From: Aplectana chamaeleonis
Taxonomy: Eukaryota > Nematoda > Chromadorea > Rhabditida > Cosmocercidae
Direction: 5' to 3'
NCBI GenBank assembly: GCA_029168955.1
Contig: JAPDOI010000172.1
Span: forward strand, 1,054,001-1,118,000
DNA: 64,000 nt
The notes below the pieces were generated by a model, which ran no database searches, was not told the DNA's origin, and saw nothing but the letters and a program-made list of their open reading frames with translations. The position numbers and the translations under genes are program-made. Positions 10,701 through 21,690 of this stretch are shown here, in pieces (the first letter of the stretch is position 1; every line of letters starts with the position of its first letter).

Positions 10701-11743
10701 TAAATGCCGAACGTTTCGGAAATTACCTTTACCTACCGAGAGACATGAGATACGATAGTTTGGTTAGAGCATAAATTTTAAAGTTAGTACATGCTGTCAT
10801 ACTGAAGCGATATCACGCTCCTATGTATGTTGCAGAAAGCCGTTATAGATGCACGCAGGTTGAAGGTGATCGTGCTGCGACAAAGATAAATTGTACCGAG
10901 ACTTCGTTGTCTCAGTACGACTTTGCCTATGCTTCGTGTGGCAACAACCATTGTCTGCAACTGCGGACCACAACTTAACTTCGACATAGTCAGTTCTGTA
11001 CATATACCTTCAAGTCCTACAGCAAATAAAGCTGGCACATCGTATTTGTCCAAGTACTTCTGCTCATATACCATTTGTATAGCGAGAATGATCTGCGCCA
11101 CAATTACGAGAACAATGCCTGAATTCAAACACGATCAGGTCAGATTAGCTATGCAATCAGACAGTCAAACTCACCAACGAATATAGCATTCCTGTCCTTT
11201 GAAATGCTGTCACCATAGAAAATATCTGTAATCCCCACGACAACGAGGCCCAAAATTACAAAAAGCATCCCAATCCACTTGAACCCTTGTATATGCTTCT
11301 TGAGAATTCCAACAGAAAGTAGACCGGTGAAGACGATAACGGAACCTGCAAGACGAAGTTGAGGCTGGGCACATTTTGAGAGTAATTGAAGACCCTTTGC
11401 CTAGTCTGGTTGAGCGAATGGACGATACCGCGGCGGTAGAGCGTCGCTCGCGGTCGAAACCTCACTGGCCGGTGGTGTCGCGATCGCGGCAAATTTTCGC
11501 CTCTTGTCCATTCGCTAGACTGCATAAATGTGGTGAAGGACTTATAAAAAGTTGGTAGGCCCTGCACCGGCCACAAACCTCTCAACATCTGGTAACTGCT
11601 GGCAGTGGTTAGAATCAGACCGATGTTCATCAGTGAAGAAGACAGAATGTCGAGACATGCTGGCGGTAAGAATATCAAGGGATTGAATTGAGGGAGGTGT
11701 GGCTTAGCGTCGCAAGTAGTCTCGGTTATGGCGAGAAATTCAC
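7722..11743 (-). CDS. SLC35F6: Solute carrier family 35 member F6-like transporter (N-terminal exon(s) missing)
   Basis: Seven exons on the minus strand, in transcript order: 11579-11743, 11175-11345, 11008-11118, 9745-9842, 8961-9034, 7903-8044 and 7722-7835 (stop TAA). All introns are GT-AG and all phases fit, giving about 290 residues against about 370 in human SLC35F6. The drug/metabolite-transporter fold is recognisable: FNPLIFLPPACLDI then SSYQMLRG (exon 1 shown), SVIVFTGLLSVGI and LGLVVVGITDIF (exon 2), AQIILAIQMVYEQKY (exon 3), LFGMAVLAVMMVPLFYI and TFSTNPDGRLE (exon 4), WIAVALGGTI (exon 5), FFNFAAVSVTKELSATTRM and SVRTLVIW (exon 6), VVGFALLVLGIFIYND and a polar tail (exon 7). The family is a multi-pass membrane protein reported in lysosomal and mitochondrial membranes; its substrate is not established. 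The exon before 11743 should end in phase 1 after a Gly codon base and supply about 50 residues including the first membrane helix; I could not find it up to 19 kb. Introns carry MITEs (8454-8731, 9198-9345, 11401-11520). Confidence 0.93.
8454..8731 (+). mobile_element. CTGCAGAG-family element (intronic)
   Basis: About 280 bp, GC-rich, with end repeats GGGGTACGCAGAGTTGAAG and CAACTCTGCAGACCCCTT. Homologous along its length to 39833-40112 and, in reverse, to 6400-6882. It sits in the SLC35F6-like intron between exons 8961-9034 and 7903-8044. Confidence 0.75.
9198..9345. mobile_element. Palindromic MITE (intronic), TACTTCCGC family
   Basis: Left arm TACTTCCGCAGCTGGGCAGC with CGGCGAAG, right arm CTTCGCCGCACCGCTCGCCC then GAAAGTA. 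The centre includes two TTGATC/GATCAA motifs. It lies in the intron between exons 9745-9842 and 8961-9034. Confidence 0.6.
9860..10985. repeat. Large SLC35F6 intron: GC-rich repeat remnants
   Basis: The 1.2-kb intron between exons 11008-11118 and 9745-9842 holds pieces resembling other palindromes (GTCGATATGCATGCACATCG near 10102 and a GGTCGATATGTGTGCAATTC relative near 10294; GTCTGCAACTGCGGACCACA near 10952, like the CCGGTCCGC family). Boundaries could not be fixed and no coding is seen. Confidence 0.4.
11401..11520. mobile_element. Short MITE, TAGTCTAGCGAATGGAC family, copy 1 (intronic)
   Basis: Ends TAGTCTGGTTGAGCGAATGG and GTCCATTCGCTAGAC, with a GC-rich palindromic interior containing ACCGCGGCGGT. 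Copies at 16474-16582, 43498-43594 and 47509-47628. It lies in the SLC35F6-like intron between exons 11579-11743 and 11175-11345. Confidence 0.75.
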
Positions 11744-13523
11744 CTACAACGGCAGAAGATCAGTAACTCGTCATAATTGCTCGAGGCTCTGCTCGGGGCA
11801 AATAATCAGTTTTGGATTTGTTCAAGAAGCATGGACCGGGTAATTGCAACATAATTTCAGCCGGAGAAGACTTTCTCTGACTTCTGGGTGAGAAATTATT
11901 TCAAAAAAGGAATTTCGTTTAGTTAGTACTTAAGAGATCGCGTGTTCACGCTGTGCACCAACGGCTGTTTCGCCCTTGGGACCGCGTGTCCGCATTTCCA
12001 CCCAATTTTTCATCTTTTCTCCAACAGGAAAAAAAGATTCCTTTCCATTGGAGCTGGAAGGAAGGTACTAAAACTAAACTTTTTACCTGATGGGCATGCA
12101 TACCGCAGCTTGAATTTATTTTCATACAGATTCCCTCATTACGAAGATTCCGGCTTTGAAATTCGCCGAATTGATTAGCCGTGCAGCGGTCAGCCAGCTG
12201 AGCAGATTAGCCATGGGGCGCGCAGACTCTCAAAGGCAGCGCTAACGCTAAAAAACCGTATTCTGATTTCTGACGTTTTTGAGTAGGCTAGTCTACTAAG
12301 CAGAGGTTGAATGGACACAAATACTGGAGCAAAAGTGTTCAAAGGAACTTCTCAAATGCTCAAATAACCCTACATGGTGCGTTTCGGGTGGTCCGAACTT
12401 TGAACAACCCAGACGTCTGAAATGGTTTTGCGCTTCAAATTTCTTGAATAAGGGACTTTGCTCTCGGCTCCTTGATCCATATCCATGTATGACTTTTTCT
12501 CATTAAGAGAACAATTGGCGCTCAGGATTTTCTGAATATTTAAACTGGAGCTTTCCAAAGCTTTCGTGATCACGCGAAATTACCTTACAATTGTTTAAAA
12601 ATTTCTCTGGCCCACAAACTATGAATGAAAATAAATGCGCAAGAGAAGAAAAACATAGATTGATTTTTATGTCGTCACGTGCTGGTTGATTTCCTTGATG
12701 CCAGCCAAGTAGAGCACTATTCATTAGGGTCGATTGGCCCGCATGCCTGTACCTCATCAAACCATAACAGTTACTATACAAAACAGGCAAGTAGTTTTCA
12801 GCGTGCCCGAACCTGCACCTATGTGCCCTCCCTAAGGCGTGAGAGATCCTCATGCTTCAGGGGATATCGCACCTAGGAAATGGCTTAGCAACAATTCGTC
12901 AGGGAGAGTTGCAACAGATATCACAGTGAACAAAGCTCTTTAACACGAGAAGCCTTCTCTGCAAATTTCCCATCAGCTTTCCCAGCAATAAAATATCTGA
13001 TGCTATTGGCATCACAGGAGAGCGAATAGCTGAAAGTAGCAGGCTTTGTAAATGTGAGTTAACTCTTGCACAAAAGCTTACGACTTAGCCATGAGATTGC
13101 TTCTAGCGACTTTGATCTTAGAACATAGCATGTATCCAATGCTTTTTGGTTGGATTGAGCCTCGCAGTAAAAGTCGTGCAAGGACGATGAACCTAGTAAC
13201 AGCAGTGAGTATAGCGCTTGTCTTGTAAACACCACAGCCCGCTTACATTCAACCAGGACACGCTTTCAGTGGTCTGACACATTATCACGGGCCACGTCTC
13301 CGCGTCCATGTAGAATGATGGGACCATGATCCCTTTCTGTCGTCTTTTTGTCTCTTTGCTCATACCATGCTTGAATTGCCACACTGGTTAGCCCTGATTA
13401 AACGAGTGTATCGAACGATCTTGTCACATCTCCTCATTTGTTTCTGCGCTCAGTTGTAGCACTTTCCTCTTCAGTTTCTTTTCCCATCGACCACAGATTC
13501 GATCTCCAGTCTCATTTCGCCCT
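11744..13523. other. Non-coding stretch upstream of the SLC35F6-like exons
   Basis: The missing first exon(s) of the SLC35F6-like gene should lie here or further upstream, but no frame encodes the expected TM1 / KWAD-type segment. A plus-strand frame from 13090 (MRLLLATLILEHS) to a GCA|GTGAGT donor-like site at 13205 could be an exon, but nothing joins to it. No repeats were clearly delimited. Confidence 0.4.
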
Positions 13524-14179
13524 CTCGGACAGTCGGGGCTTAGTACGTCGGCACAATACCGTTAGTACGCCGGCACAAAGGGATCGGCAGCACCTGTGCT
13601 GTAGCTGCTGGTAACAGCAGGATATGCTGGCAACGACCAGGAGCTCCTGTTGCTTGTGCTGGCGTACTAACGCTTTGTTCGTCGTGGCACGCGTGCTATT
13701 GCCAGCCACTCTCTCCTAGTGTCTGCTGACACTCTTCCATTGATTTGTCTCATACGAATGAACATTGCAGCATCCTCTTGTACGACGGCGGCGGGTATAT
13801 AAGGCGGCCAGCCTCGCTTAGGGGGCAGTTGGCCGTTTGAGGCCAGTCCGAGGAGGTGACCTTGTGTCACTGTTCGGGAGTAAATTTTTGGAACGCTGAG
13901 GGGATCATCCCCATCGCCCATCGCGAGGGAAGCCTCCTGGTTGCGGACCGCGGCGAGGATGTTCTCCTTGCTGCCGGCCGTGACAAGAATTATATCCAAC
14001 ACCGGTAAGGAGGGTGGCAGTCCAAATTCTGTCGATAATGAGCGTTAGTACGCCAGCATACGTTGGCAGGATATGCTGCCGCAACCGGCAGCTCCTGCAC
14101 ACAACGAGCGTTAGTATGCCAGGTTTGCCCTGGCGTACTAACGGTATTGTGCCGACGTACTAAGCCCCGACTGTCTGAG
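13524..14179. mobile_element. GC-rich 656-bp inverted-repeat element, copy A
   Basis: Ends CTCGGACAGTCGGGGCTTAG and CTAAGCCCCGACTGTCTGAG. Inverted repeats extend about 45 bp through TACGTCGGCACAATACCGTT. The motif GTTAGTACGCC or its complement GGCGTACTAAC recurs at least five times in both subterminal regions. The centre contains TATATAAGG at 13797 and a minus-strand frame (13667-14050) with GLPPSLPVLDIILV. The same frame is partly kept in copy B (28608-29651): shared pieces include DPLSV, LASNGQLPP (MASNGQLPP in B) and YIPAAVVQE. Function unknown; this is probably a non-autonomous transposon. Confidence 0.8.
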
Positions 14180-14449
14180 GTGATGTTTTAGAGGTCACAT
14201 GAACATGACCAATCAAACAGCTGTTCTTGAGGCATAAAATAAGAATTCACTGGGGAACTACGTAGGTGCTTTTGATTCTTTTGATCACCAGCGATGGAGC
14301 GATGGGCTCAATGAAATGAACCCAGTGATGAGGATGTGTAGACGAAAAAGACACCGCTCGCCGCTGATTTTAGTCGAAATCGAGAGTTTACTACGCATAC
14401 ATAGATGCTCCAGCACCTACATGAATGCGCAATTTGCAGTTTTCTCGGA

Positions 14450-14549
14450 TATTAAGTTGGCACAAAACCTATTTATAGCATATGGCACCGAGTTTGCGCC
14501 AACCTTCAATAGGGTACCCGAAGTATCACTAGGATTTATGCCGACTGTA
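14450..14549. mobile_element. Degenerate copy of the TACAGTCG MITE family
   Basis: Contains GGCACCGAGTTTGCGCCAAC and ends GCCGACTGTA, matching the better copies at 51898-52538 and 52640-52784. Confidence 0.5.
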
Positions 14550-14597
14550 CAGTCCACAGCGACGGAAAAAGGCGGTGGTGCGATCGCGTACTTCCCC

Positions 14598-15238
14598 TGA
14601 CAAAGGAAGGATAATTGCACGCCGTGACCATTCCAAATGGCATAAGCCTTCCTAGAATCAATTTTAGACTCCTAATTCGAATTTTTACACTACAGCTGCG
14701 AAACGTCGCTTCGAACGGAGTTATATGCGTTTTTAGCGGTTCAGAACGTGTAATCCATGAGTCTTCGACGCCTCCTGAGATTCACCGATGTGATTTCTAC
14801 ACCAGGAATCATCCCATAGTCATCTGGTGTAGAATCCTAATCTCTGCTGCAGAAATCACATGCGTGAATCTTAGGAGGCGACGAAGACTCATGGATTACA
14901 CGTTATGATTCGTCTACGAGTGGAGCGATAAAAACGCATATGCAGTTCATTTACGCAATGGCGTTCAGTCCGCAAAGCTCCTCGGCTAAAGGAGGCGAAT
15001 ACCGCCCGGCTGATTCGACATACCTGTCTGAGGATTCTCGAAACCGCACCGCAACATGCTTTCGCCATCAGCTTGCACTTTGCGGACTGAACGCGATTGC
15101 GTAGATCAAGTGAAACTCCGTTCAGAGAAACGTTTCGCAGCTGCAATCTGAAAATTCAATTTCTACGTCGAAAGTTGAACCTATAAAGCTTATTTCATTT
15201 GGAATTGCCACGGCATGTAATGATCCTTCGCTTGCAAG
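14598..15238. mobile_element. Large palindrome carrying two smaller palindromes
   Basis: Outer arms: 14598-14722 (ATTGCACGCCGTGACCATTC, then CAGCTGCGAAACG) mirror 15112-15238 (CGTTTCGCAGCTGCAATC, then GGAATTGCCACGGCATG). Between them sit palindrome R, 14723-14942, with arms ATATGCGTTTTTA / TAAAAACGCATAT and GTGTAATCCATGAGTCTTCG mirrored by CGAAGACTCATGGATTACAC, and palindrome P, 14952-15106, with TTTACGCAATGGCGTTCAGT and GCGGACTGAACGCGATTGCG. P belongs to the same family as 44998-45762. Confidence 0.75.
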
Positions 15239-16470
15239 CACACTGTACCCATGACTTGCACGGCTCCAACTTGCGATTAATCGATATGAAACAGGTGAGA
15301 ATTTTCTCTGTTTTATGGTTTTTTTTTCTGTTTCCTCCACATTCTCGTATTAATTCTACGTCGAAGGAAGAAACCCTACGTCTTATTTCGTTTTCGGTGT
15401 TTTCCCCCGAAATTCAAGAGCAAAGTAGAAACTAGCCGTCGATCATGGGGCAACGTCCACGGAAGCTTACTCGAGCACTACACATTGGATCCGACTCATT
15501 TCGGAGAATTGCAAAAACTGTTTTTCTCTTTACCGCCAACCTAATGCGACAAGAAAAGATTTTTTACCAATCGGAACTCATCATAACATTCATTCGAGGA
15601 TGAAATCGCCATCGACTTCATATTAGTGTTCGTAGAATCAAAGTTATTTGAAATGATCCGGATATCCGAAAAAAAGGATATTTTAGGATATCTTGTCACA
15701 GAATCTCCTAGTTTCTCGAAAGTTTAGATCATTCTGCCTTTTTAGTCCAGATACATCTAAACGTAAACCTTTCAGTTTAGGGTAAAGCAGAAAAGAGCGA
15801 TCTTTGAAATTATTCGCAATGAGTCGAATCCAGTGTATACCGAGCACCTAGCTGAAGGCGAAATTAGGTTTTTTTCTAAATTTTAGGTAAAAAAGCACTG
15901 GTAACGTTCAAAAACGTTACGTTTTCCCCTAAACACACAGTATTGATTCATCAAGGGTCTTTGCTATAGACAGACACAGGATAAATGAAAGAGGCAGAAA
16001 AAAGCTCTAATCCAAAAAAATTATCTATATCGATTAATCGCAAAGTTGGAACCGAGCCAGCCATGAATGGCTACAGTATGCGTAGTGAAAGTACGCAGCC
16101 GCACCACCGCCTTTTTCCGTTGCCGTGGACTGGAGTTTTTCGATCTCCGGGACATGTGCAGTTGCGGAAGGTGGAGAGCTACGAACTCTTTACAATAACG
16201 AAGATGCATGCACTGGGTGCTCGACGAGACATTTTAACGCTTTATCCGGGTTGCCCTGGTCTGAATCCAGATTTGGTTCTGCCAACCAAAATATATTAGG
16301 TCTGCTTGTTTGAAGGACTACGGTTCGCCGAAATGTGTGATGCAAACAAGCTTTTAGTCGGAACTGATCGCGCTGAAATTGCTTTTTGTAGTTTGCGTTG
16401 GCTCAAAATGCATAACTAAGAAGGAAGCAAAACGGTCAGTGAAATCCGTGCCGATATTACAGTCTCCGTA
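15239..16470. other. No gene seen; one dispersed repeat
   Basis: AT-rich sequence. Positions about 16015-16140 (GTTGGAACCGAGCCAGCCAT, then TTTTTCCGTTGCCGTGGACT) match about 48415-48530, so this is a dispersed repeat without clear ends. Nothing else recognisable. Confidence 0.5.
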
Positions 16471-16473
16471 TCG

Positions 16474-16582
16474 TAGTCAGTTCAGTGAATGGACCAGGCG
16501 CGATCATTTCGGCTGGCCGTGTGGCGTTGGTGGCATCACCGACCAACTGGGTTCTGATCGCGCAATGGTGCATTTGCTAGAC
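16474..16582. mobile_element. Short MITE, TAGTCTAGCGAATGGAC family, copy 2
   Basis: Ends TAGTCAGTTCAGTGAATGGA and GTGCATTTGCTAGAC, with GCGCGATCA near the left arm as in the 43498-43594 copy. Confidence 0.65.
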
Positions 16583-16773
16583 TCTATTGAACACTTGGAA
16601 TCTACCTACATAGTCTATCGTAGAATTCTCAGAACTGCGGGAAAGACTGTACTTTCATGATCAGAAGACTTGACTGACATTTGAGCGAAAAACTCGGGTC
16701 CTCGTCGCGAAAAAAAGACACTTCGCAGGATAGAACTATGGAACTTTTGATCGAAAAATAGCAGCTTTCACCT

Positions 16774-16890
16774 CTAAATATTGGCATTGAGGATTTCCTC
16801 ATAAAGAAGGTCGAGTGCGCTCATAACCTTCATGCTTCTCACCATTATTGGAAAGAAGGAGGTTCCTAACTTTGCTATTTGCAGTGGCAT
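16774..16890 (-). CDS. Putative terminal exon of an unidentified gene
   Basis: A minus-strand frame of 38 codons plus TAG begins right after a nematode-like acceptor (CTTTTCAG at 16891-16898) and reads MPLQIAKLGTSFFPIMVRSM then KVMSALDLLYEEILNANI. The mix of residues and the acceptor are protein-like, but no upstream exon could be joined and I do not recognise the family. It could be the last exon of a gene whose body lies beyond 17 kb, or a chance frame. Confidence 0.35.
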   Translation of the reverse strand: MPLQIAKLGTSFFPIMVRSMKVMSALDLLYEEILNANI

Positions 16891-17791
16891 CTGAAAAGTA
16901 TTCACATAGAAAGTTTGAGGTCAGGGTAGTAGGTCAGAAGGCTCGCTTATCAAACCGTTTCAACTTGAACTTCGACACTGGCCCCGCATCATCATGCAGG
17001 CGCCGTAACTTTTTATCTGGTCACTGAGAGCTCCTTCCAGTTGATTGATATGAGCTAGAGCAGATGTGGTATGCTCTATCGGACTGCAATTCGGCATAGA
17101 AGTGTCGCTTAAAAACCAGTTTTCGTATGTTCGCGTGCTTAACGGTGCTGAGTGCAGAAGAAGAAAGCCTTTACGACCCTCATTTTTCATTCAACGTCCA
17201 ATTCGTTTGGATTTTGGATGCACATGTCTTTTCTTTGGAAATTGTTGTCACAGATCAGCTTATTTTATCTTTTGCAACACCGCTGTTTTTCTCTCTACTC
17301 AATTGTAAGCCTGAATTCCGACTTCGCTATCGAAGATGCTCTTTTTATAAGTTGGGAGAGAAAGATCCATCGCGTCATGCGAAGAGGTGTGCTTGAAATC
17401 CTTGACTGTTGAAGCAAGCCATAAGCCGTATGCAAGTCACAGTGATCAATCAGTTCGTTCATAGTGCATAGTCGAGCTAGCGTTTTCAGTAAACAGCTGC
17501 TGGCTAAAATAATATTAGTTTTGTTCCACAGCAAGCCATCAGTCACGCTCTCGCTTGTACTCAACACGAGTAAAAGTCGTCCAATCCCTTGGCACAGAGC
17601 CCTACTCCATCATCTTCTCTTGCAATGCAAGACTGTTTGGCTGGTCATTTGTGCAATACGTTTGGCTTGTAGCAGCTGATGTTTGTCTGACCTTATCCCT
17701 GCCCTTCTAATGCTACCACCTCCCGCACTATTTTCTGAACTCGGAGTTTCACTAGAGTGTGCAAATCTGTTCCAATTTCACTTTGTCGTCC

Positions 17792-18284
17792 TTAAAGGCG
17801 CTGTTCACGATAAACTTCATGCTCGAATTATCCATGTCAAACGCTTCTCGTGGCTCTCAGAAGCAGGACAGTGTCGATGAAAGGGGACGAGAAGCTACCC
17901 AGGAGCCGCAAAACGGCTTATAAAAGTGGGCAAACCCCCCGCTTTGGGCAAGTCCGGCCCCTTTCCACCCCTCGACGTGAACAATGGAACACTCGAGATC
18001 GTGAGATGAGCGATGGTTTCTGATCAAAAGCCCCGTTCTTCCCTTTCTTCCCTTCATTCTCAGGTTCCCTCTTCACTCAGGTCATTGACTGCAAAAGACG
18101 GAAGTTACAAGCCTCGGACAACTCGTCCACCATGCATCCCTAACTCAATTTTTGAGGGACCACTAATCCATTTCCAGAAGTTCTTGTGCGATTCCGAATA
18201 CATCATTGCAATCAGAAGGGACCGTTCTCAAGATAGCCAAAAAGAAACAGAAAAAGAGTTTTTTATCGTGAACACTGCCTTTAA
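17792..18284. mobile_element. TTAA-A family MITE, complete copy
   Basis: TTAAAGGCGCTGTTCACGAT at the left and ATCGTGAACACTGCCTTTAA at the right; TTAA is present at both ends. The interior shares GACGGAAGTTACAAGCCTCG and GGACAACTCGTCCACCATG with copies at 20711, 30012 and 59993. No coding. Confidence 0.85.
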
Positions 18285-18641
18285 CCAATAGGTTCTTCAA
18301 GTGGGCGCGGATGTTTTCTTTACGATGCTACTCTCTTGTTTACCTTATGTTCTACCTAATTACTTCCCCTCCTGCCTGGGCGAATAATTCTATCCGATGT
18401 TGTTATGTTGGCAGTTGCCTTAGGTGGGTTACACTCTCTTGTTTACGGTTATATCTTTCAGCGTTCCTTTGCGCCCATTGCTTTAGTCGAGTTTGGATTA
18501 ATATGAAGAAGTGCTCAGTGAACTTGCAAGGTTAGAAAGTTCTGAAAGTGATGCTCTTATGCTACATGTGTGCTGGTACGCTATGCGTACCTTGATCTAG
18601 CAGTCATGGACACACGCTTACGACCCTTCCTGTGATATACT

Positions 18642-18832
18642 ATCGTTCTCAGAGCCAAATTCCAGTCCGCAATTGAGGGACTACGGCTCATGCCAGACAC
18701 GTGACAATCAGTGCTAGGGGAAAGGTGAATCGTGGTGGGATCAAATGGTCCCAGCACGATTATCATGTCTCGCATGACGCAATAGCCGTAGTCCGCAAAT
18801 GCGCACCGGGATTCGTCCACAAGAGCGACAGT
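18642..18832. mobile_element. Palindromic MITE, CCAAATTCCGGTCC family, copy 2
   Basis: AGAGCCAAATTCCAGTCCGC with GGGACTACGGC on the left faces GCCGTAGTCCGCAAATGCGC on the right; GTGGGATCAAATGGTCCCA is at the centre. Confidence 0.7.
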
Positions 18833-18854
18833 ATCGAATACGTTTTGCGCTATA

Positions 18855-19309
18855 GGGCGGCGTTCAGAGTTTTCGCGGAGCGACGCGATGACACATGTCC
18901 GTGAGATGCGAAAATCGCGTAGCGCAAAGGAAATCAGGTGTGAACTCTGCGCTTGAATCGCTGGGAAGCGACTACGCGCGATTGCGGACGTATCTCAATC
19001 CCGCGTAAATAAGCAAAGAGGAACTCTTGGAGCAATAGCAACAGTTTTACGTATTTGGTAAGAGCAAATGATCCCCAGGAAATATGCAGTGCTAAATTCG
19101 GCTGTGTTGATAAAAAAGCAAAGGAAGAAAAAGCAGCCATAAGTTTCTGCCTTCTGCGAGACGTTCATCGCGTCGCGCAAAGGCGATTTGGTATTCGACA
19201 GTCTGAAGGGCAGCTCGTCTCTTCGCTGTGAACACTACGCGACGTTGCTTTATCGGTATATAGGGTAAATTATGAAGTCGCGTGGCACCGCCGAATGAAC
19301 GCCGCCTCA
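18855..19309. mobile_element. Possible GC-rich element with GGGCGGCGTTCA ends
   Basis: GGGCGGCGTTCA at the left and TGAACGCCGCC at the right form a short inverted repeat, and the interior is rich in CGCG-containing short repeats like other palindromes in this window. Boundaries and unity are uncertain. Confidence 0.35.
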
Positions 19310-20710
19310 CACCTTCGCAAAAATATGTAGAATGAGCTGGTATAGAGAATTGTAGGACAAAAAGAATCTGTTGGAAATTGATAAATGAAATTTGGTTATT
19401 CCGGGTCTAGTGTGCCAGCTTGAAGGGCTGGAGTGCCCACCTCTCTTTGCCCTTTTTAACTATTTGTAATCGTTTTCCTCTGAACGCTCTTCACTAGGGG
19501 CATGTCTCCTAGTCTGCTGTGGGAGTTCTAGCTTTAGTAAAAAAGAAACAGTTACATAGCTCTAATAACTTCTTGCTCTCTTTGAGTCTATCAACCGATA
19601 TTTCAGTAAATCTCAACGTATCACCCGTGTCATTCAATCAAGAAGCCGCATCTCGGAAAAAAATGATCGCGGAAAAAGAAAAAAAGGGTAACGGCTCTAG
19701 ATTGAGTGGTTTTCGCGCAGTACCTGAGTGCGGCCTCCTAAATGATATACATAGGCAATATATTTTGCTGACTTTATCCGTCGTCCACACCACTTACTAG
19801 GGCTTACATATCTACCTTACATTTTCCGAGGGCTTTCATAAAACCATGTGATGATTGTTGTAGGTATGGGACACAGAAATGATAATTCGTTTTCCAAACG
19901 CACTGAATGCCTCAGAGATTACAAGAGATTTCCAAAAGTGGGCATTTTCATAGCTTTGCCAAGAGAAGAGGGGTACACGAATTGCAATTTCCAGGGCGTT
20001 CAAAAAAATTGTCTCGGATTATACTTACAACTTTTATCTAGGAGTCGTTTTTAGTGCTGTTTTTCGGATCTGAGACCCATTTGTCAATATTTGAAAAACT
20101 CCATTCGATTTGGCCCGCGGCTTTAAAACGAGATGAATTTTCGCTGTCTAAACGCGGCTTCTGACGAATACGAGAATGCCACGATCAAATCTTCCTAAAA
20201 CTTCTACATAAGAGTTATTCGGTCTGCCTAACACAAATCTATATACGGTTTATCGATTTTCTTTGAATTACTGCATGTAACGGTGGGGATAACGTAACTC
20301 GGTCAAAGTCTCAGATTTGACTCAAAATTTCACTGTGGGTGTTATTTGGGACCCTGAGCACGATTTTGAGGTCCATTTTTGATTTTCGAAATTTTAAGAT
20401 GAGTAACGCCAGTTAAAGAACATCATGCGTACCGTAATCTACAATATTTGTCTGGCTACAATCAGACCCTATATTCGGGTTCAGCGCCCTTAATAACGCC
20501 CAGTTTAAAGTTTTGAGTCGAATCCGAAAATTTTTTTCTGAACACCTCAAAAATTATCTGATGGGTATTTCCCTCGCCTTTTTGTGAAGAAATGAAAATG
20601 CCATTTTTGGAATCCCTGCAGAAATTTAAGGAATTTTAGCGGTAATTATTTATGTACTGTCGCAGACCTACAGCAACGACACGGTGGTTTTCCAAATCGC
20701 CACGGGCAGT
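19310..20710. other. No gene seen; dispersed repeat at about 19960-20660
   Basis: Positions 20301-20331 (CGGTCAAAGTCTCAGATTTG) are the reverse complement of 61249-61280 (CAAATCTGAGACTTTGACC), and GCACGATTTTGAGGTCCATT near 20358 resembles ACACGATTATGAGGTCCGTT near 62318. This indicates a dispersed, diverged repeat family of unknown type. Confidence 0.45.
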
Positions 20711-21202
20711 TTAGAGGCAGTGTTCACGATGAAAAAGTGTTTGAAATTTCTTTGGAATGTTTAGTGGAGGGACACTTTATAACGTTAACGTCGAAAGAAC
20801 GCATGAAAACTAGCCAGGAAGAGCCCCGAAAGAGCTAGAAGTTGCCACTTTGAGCGCAAGGCAAACCCCAAAAGCTCATTGCCCGCCCACCGAAGTGAAC
20901 GAATGGAAGCTTGAAATCATGAGATGAACGATGATATCCAATCATTAGCCCCGTTCTTCCCTTCATTCTCAACTTTTCTCTTTACTCAGGTCAACTCGCA
21001 TACATCGGCTGCAAGAGACGGAAGTTACAATCCTTGGAAAACTCGTCCACCATGCTTATCTAGCTCAATTTTTTAGGGACCATAACTCCGTTCCCAGAAG
21101 GTCGTGTACGATTTCTGAGATATCGTTGGAATCAGCATGAGACCGTTTTCAAGACAGGCTAAAAAGCAGAAAAACGATTTCTATCGTGGACACTGCCTTT
21201 AG
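20711..21202. mobile_element. TTAA-A family MITE, abutting TTAA-C
   Basis: TTAGAGGCAGTGTTCACGAT on the left, ATCGTGGACACTGCCTTTAG on the right. TTAG stands for TTAA at both ends. The last four bases (21199-21202) are also the first four of the next element. Confidence 0.85.
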
Positions 21203-21690
21203 AGGCACAGTACACCCTCAGAGACGAATTTTGTGATTTTCGTTTATCTGTGTAGTAGACCCCTCCTGTCAAACACGTGCCAAGTGCGGGATCTCAATTC
21301 CTCCAAATAAGCGAGATATAAGGTACCACCACAGGCCCGACCCCCTTCACTCACCACCACAGGCCCGACCCCCTTCCTAGATTTTGACCTCAATATCAGC
21401 CGGATGGATGGATAAATTTCGACCGTGTCGCGTTCTTCAATCCATTTCCGGACTATCTCCTTATCCTGGCTCGCTCTCGCGTAACGATTTCGAATGAAGA
21501 GAAATACAGGCCCGAGACAACTCGTCCACCAATGTTTCACCCTCAGAATATAAGCATTTTTAAGGAGCCGTAACTCTGTTCATAGGGGGTATTGGGCGAA
21601 TTTAGAGATACCACTGTGATCAGCGTGTCACCCTCTCCAAGATTAGCATGCAAGCTGGAAAATATTTTTTTGGGTGTCCTGTGCCTTTAA
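21199..21690. mobile_element. TTAA-C family MITE, complete
   Basis: TTAGAGGCACAGTACACCCT on the left, GGGTGTCCTGTGCCTTTAA on the right. It holds a tandem duplication of CCACCACAGGCCCGACCCCC around 21329-21378. Confidence 0.85.

Noticed and set aside
12960..13080. Possible first exon of the SLC35F6-like gene (minus frame with AGKADGKFAEK)
   Set aside because: It does not resemble the expected TM1/KWAD segment and has no donor in the required phase.
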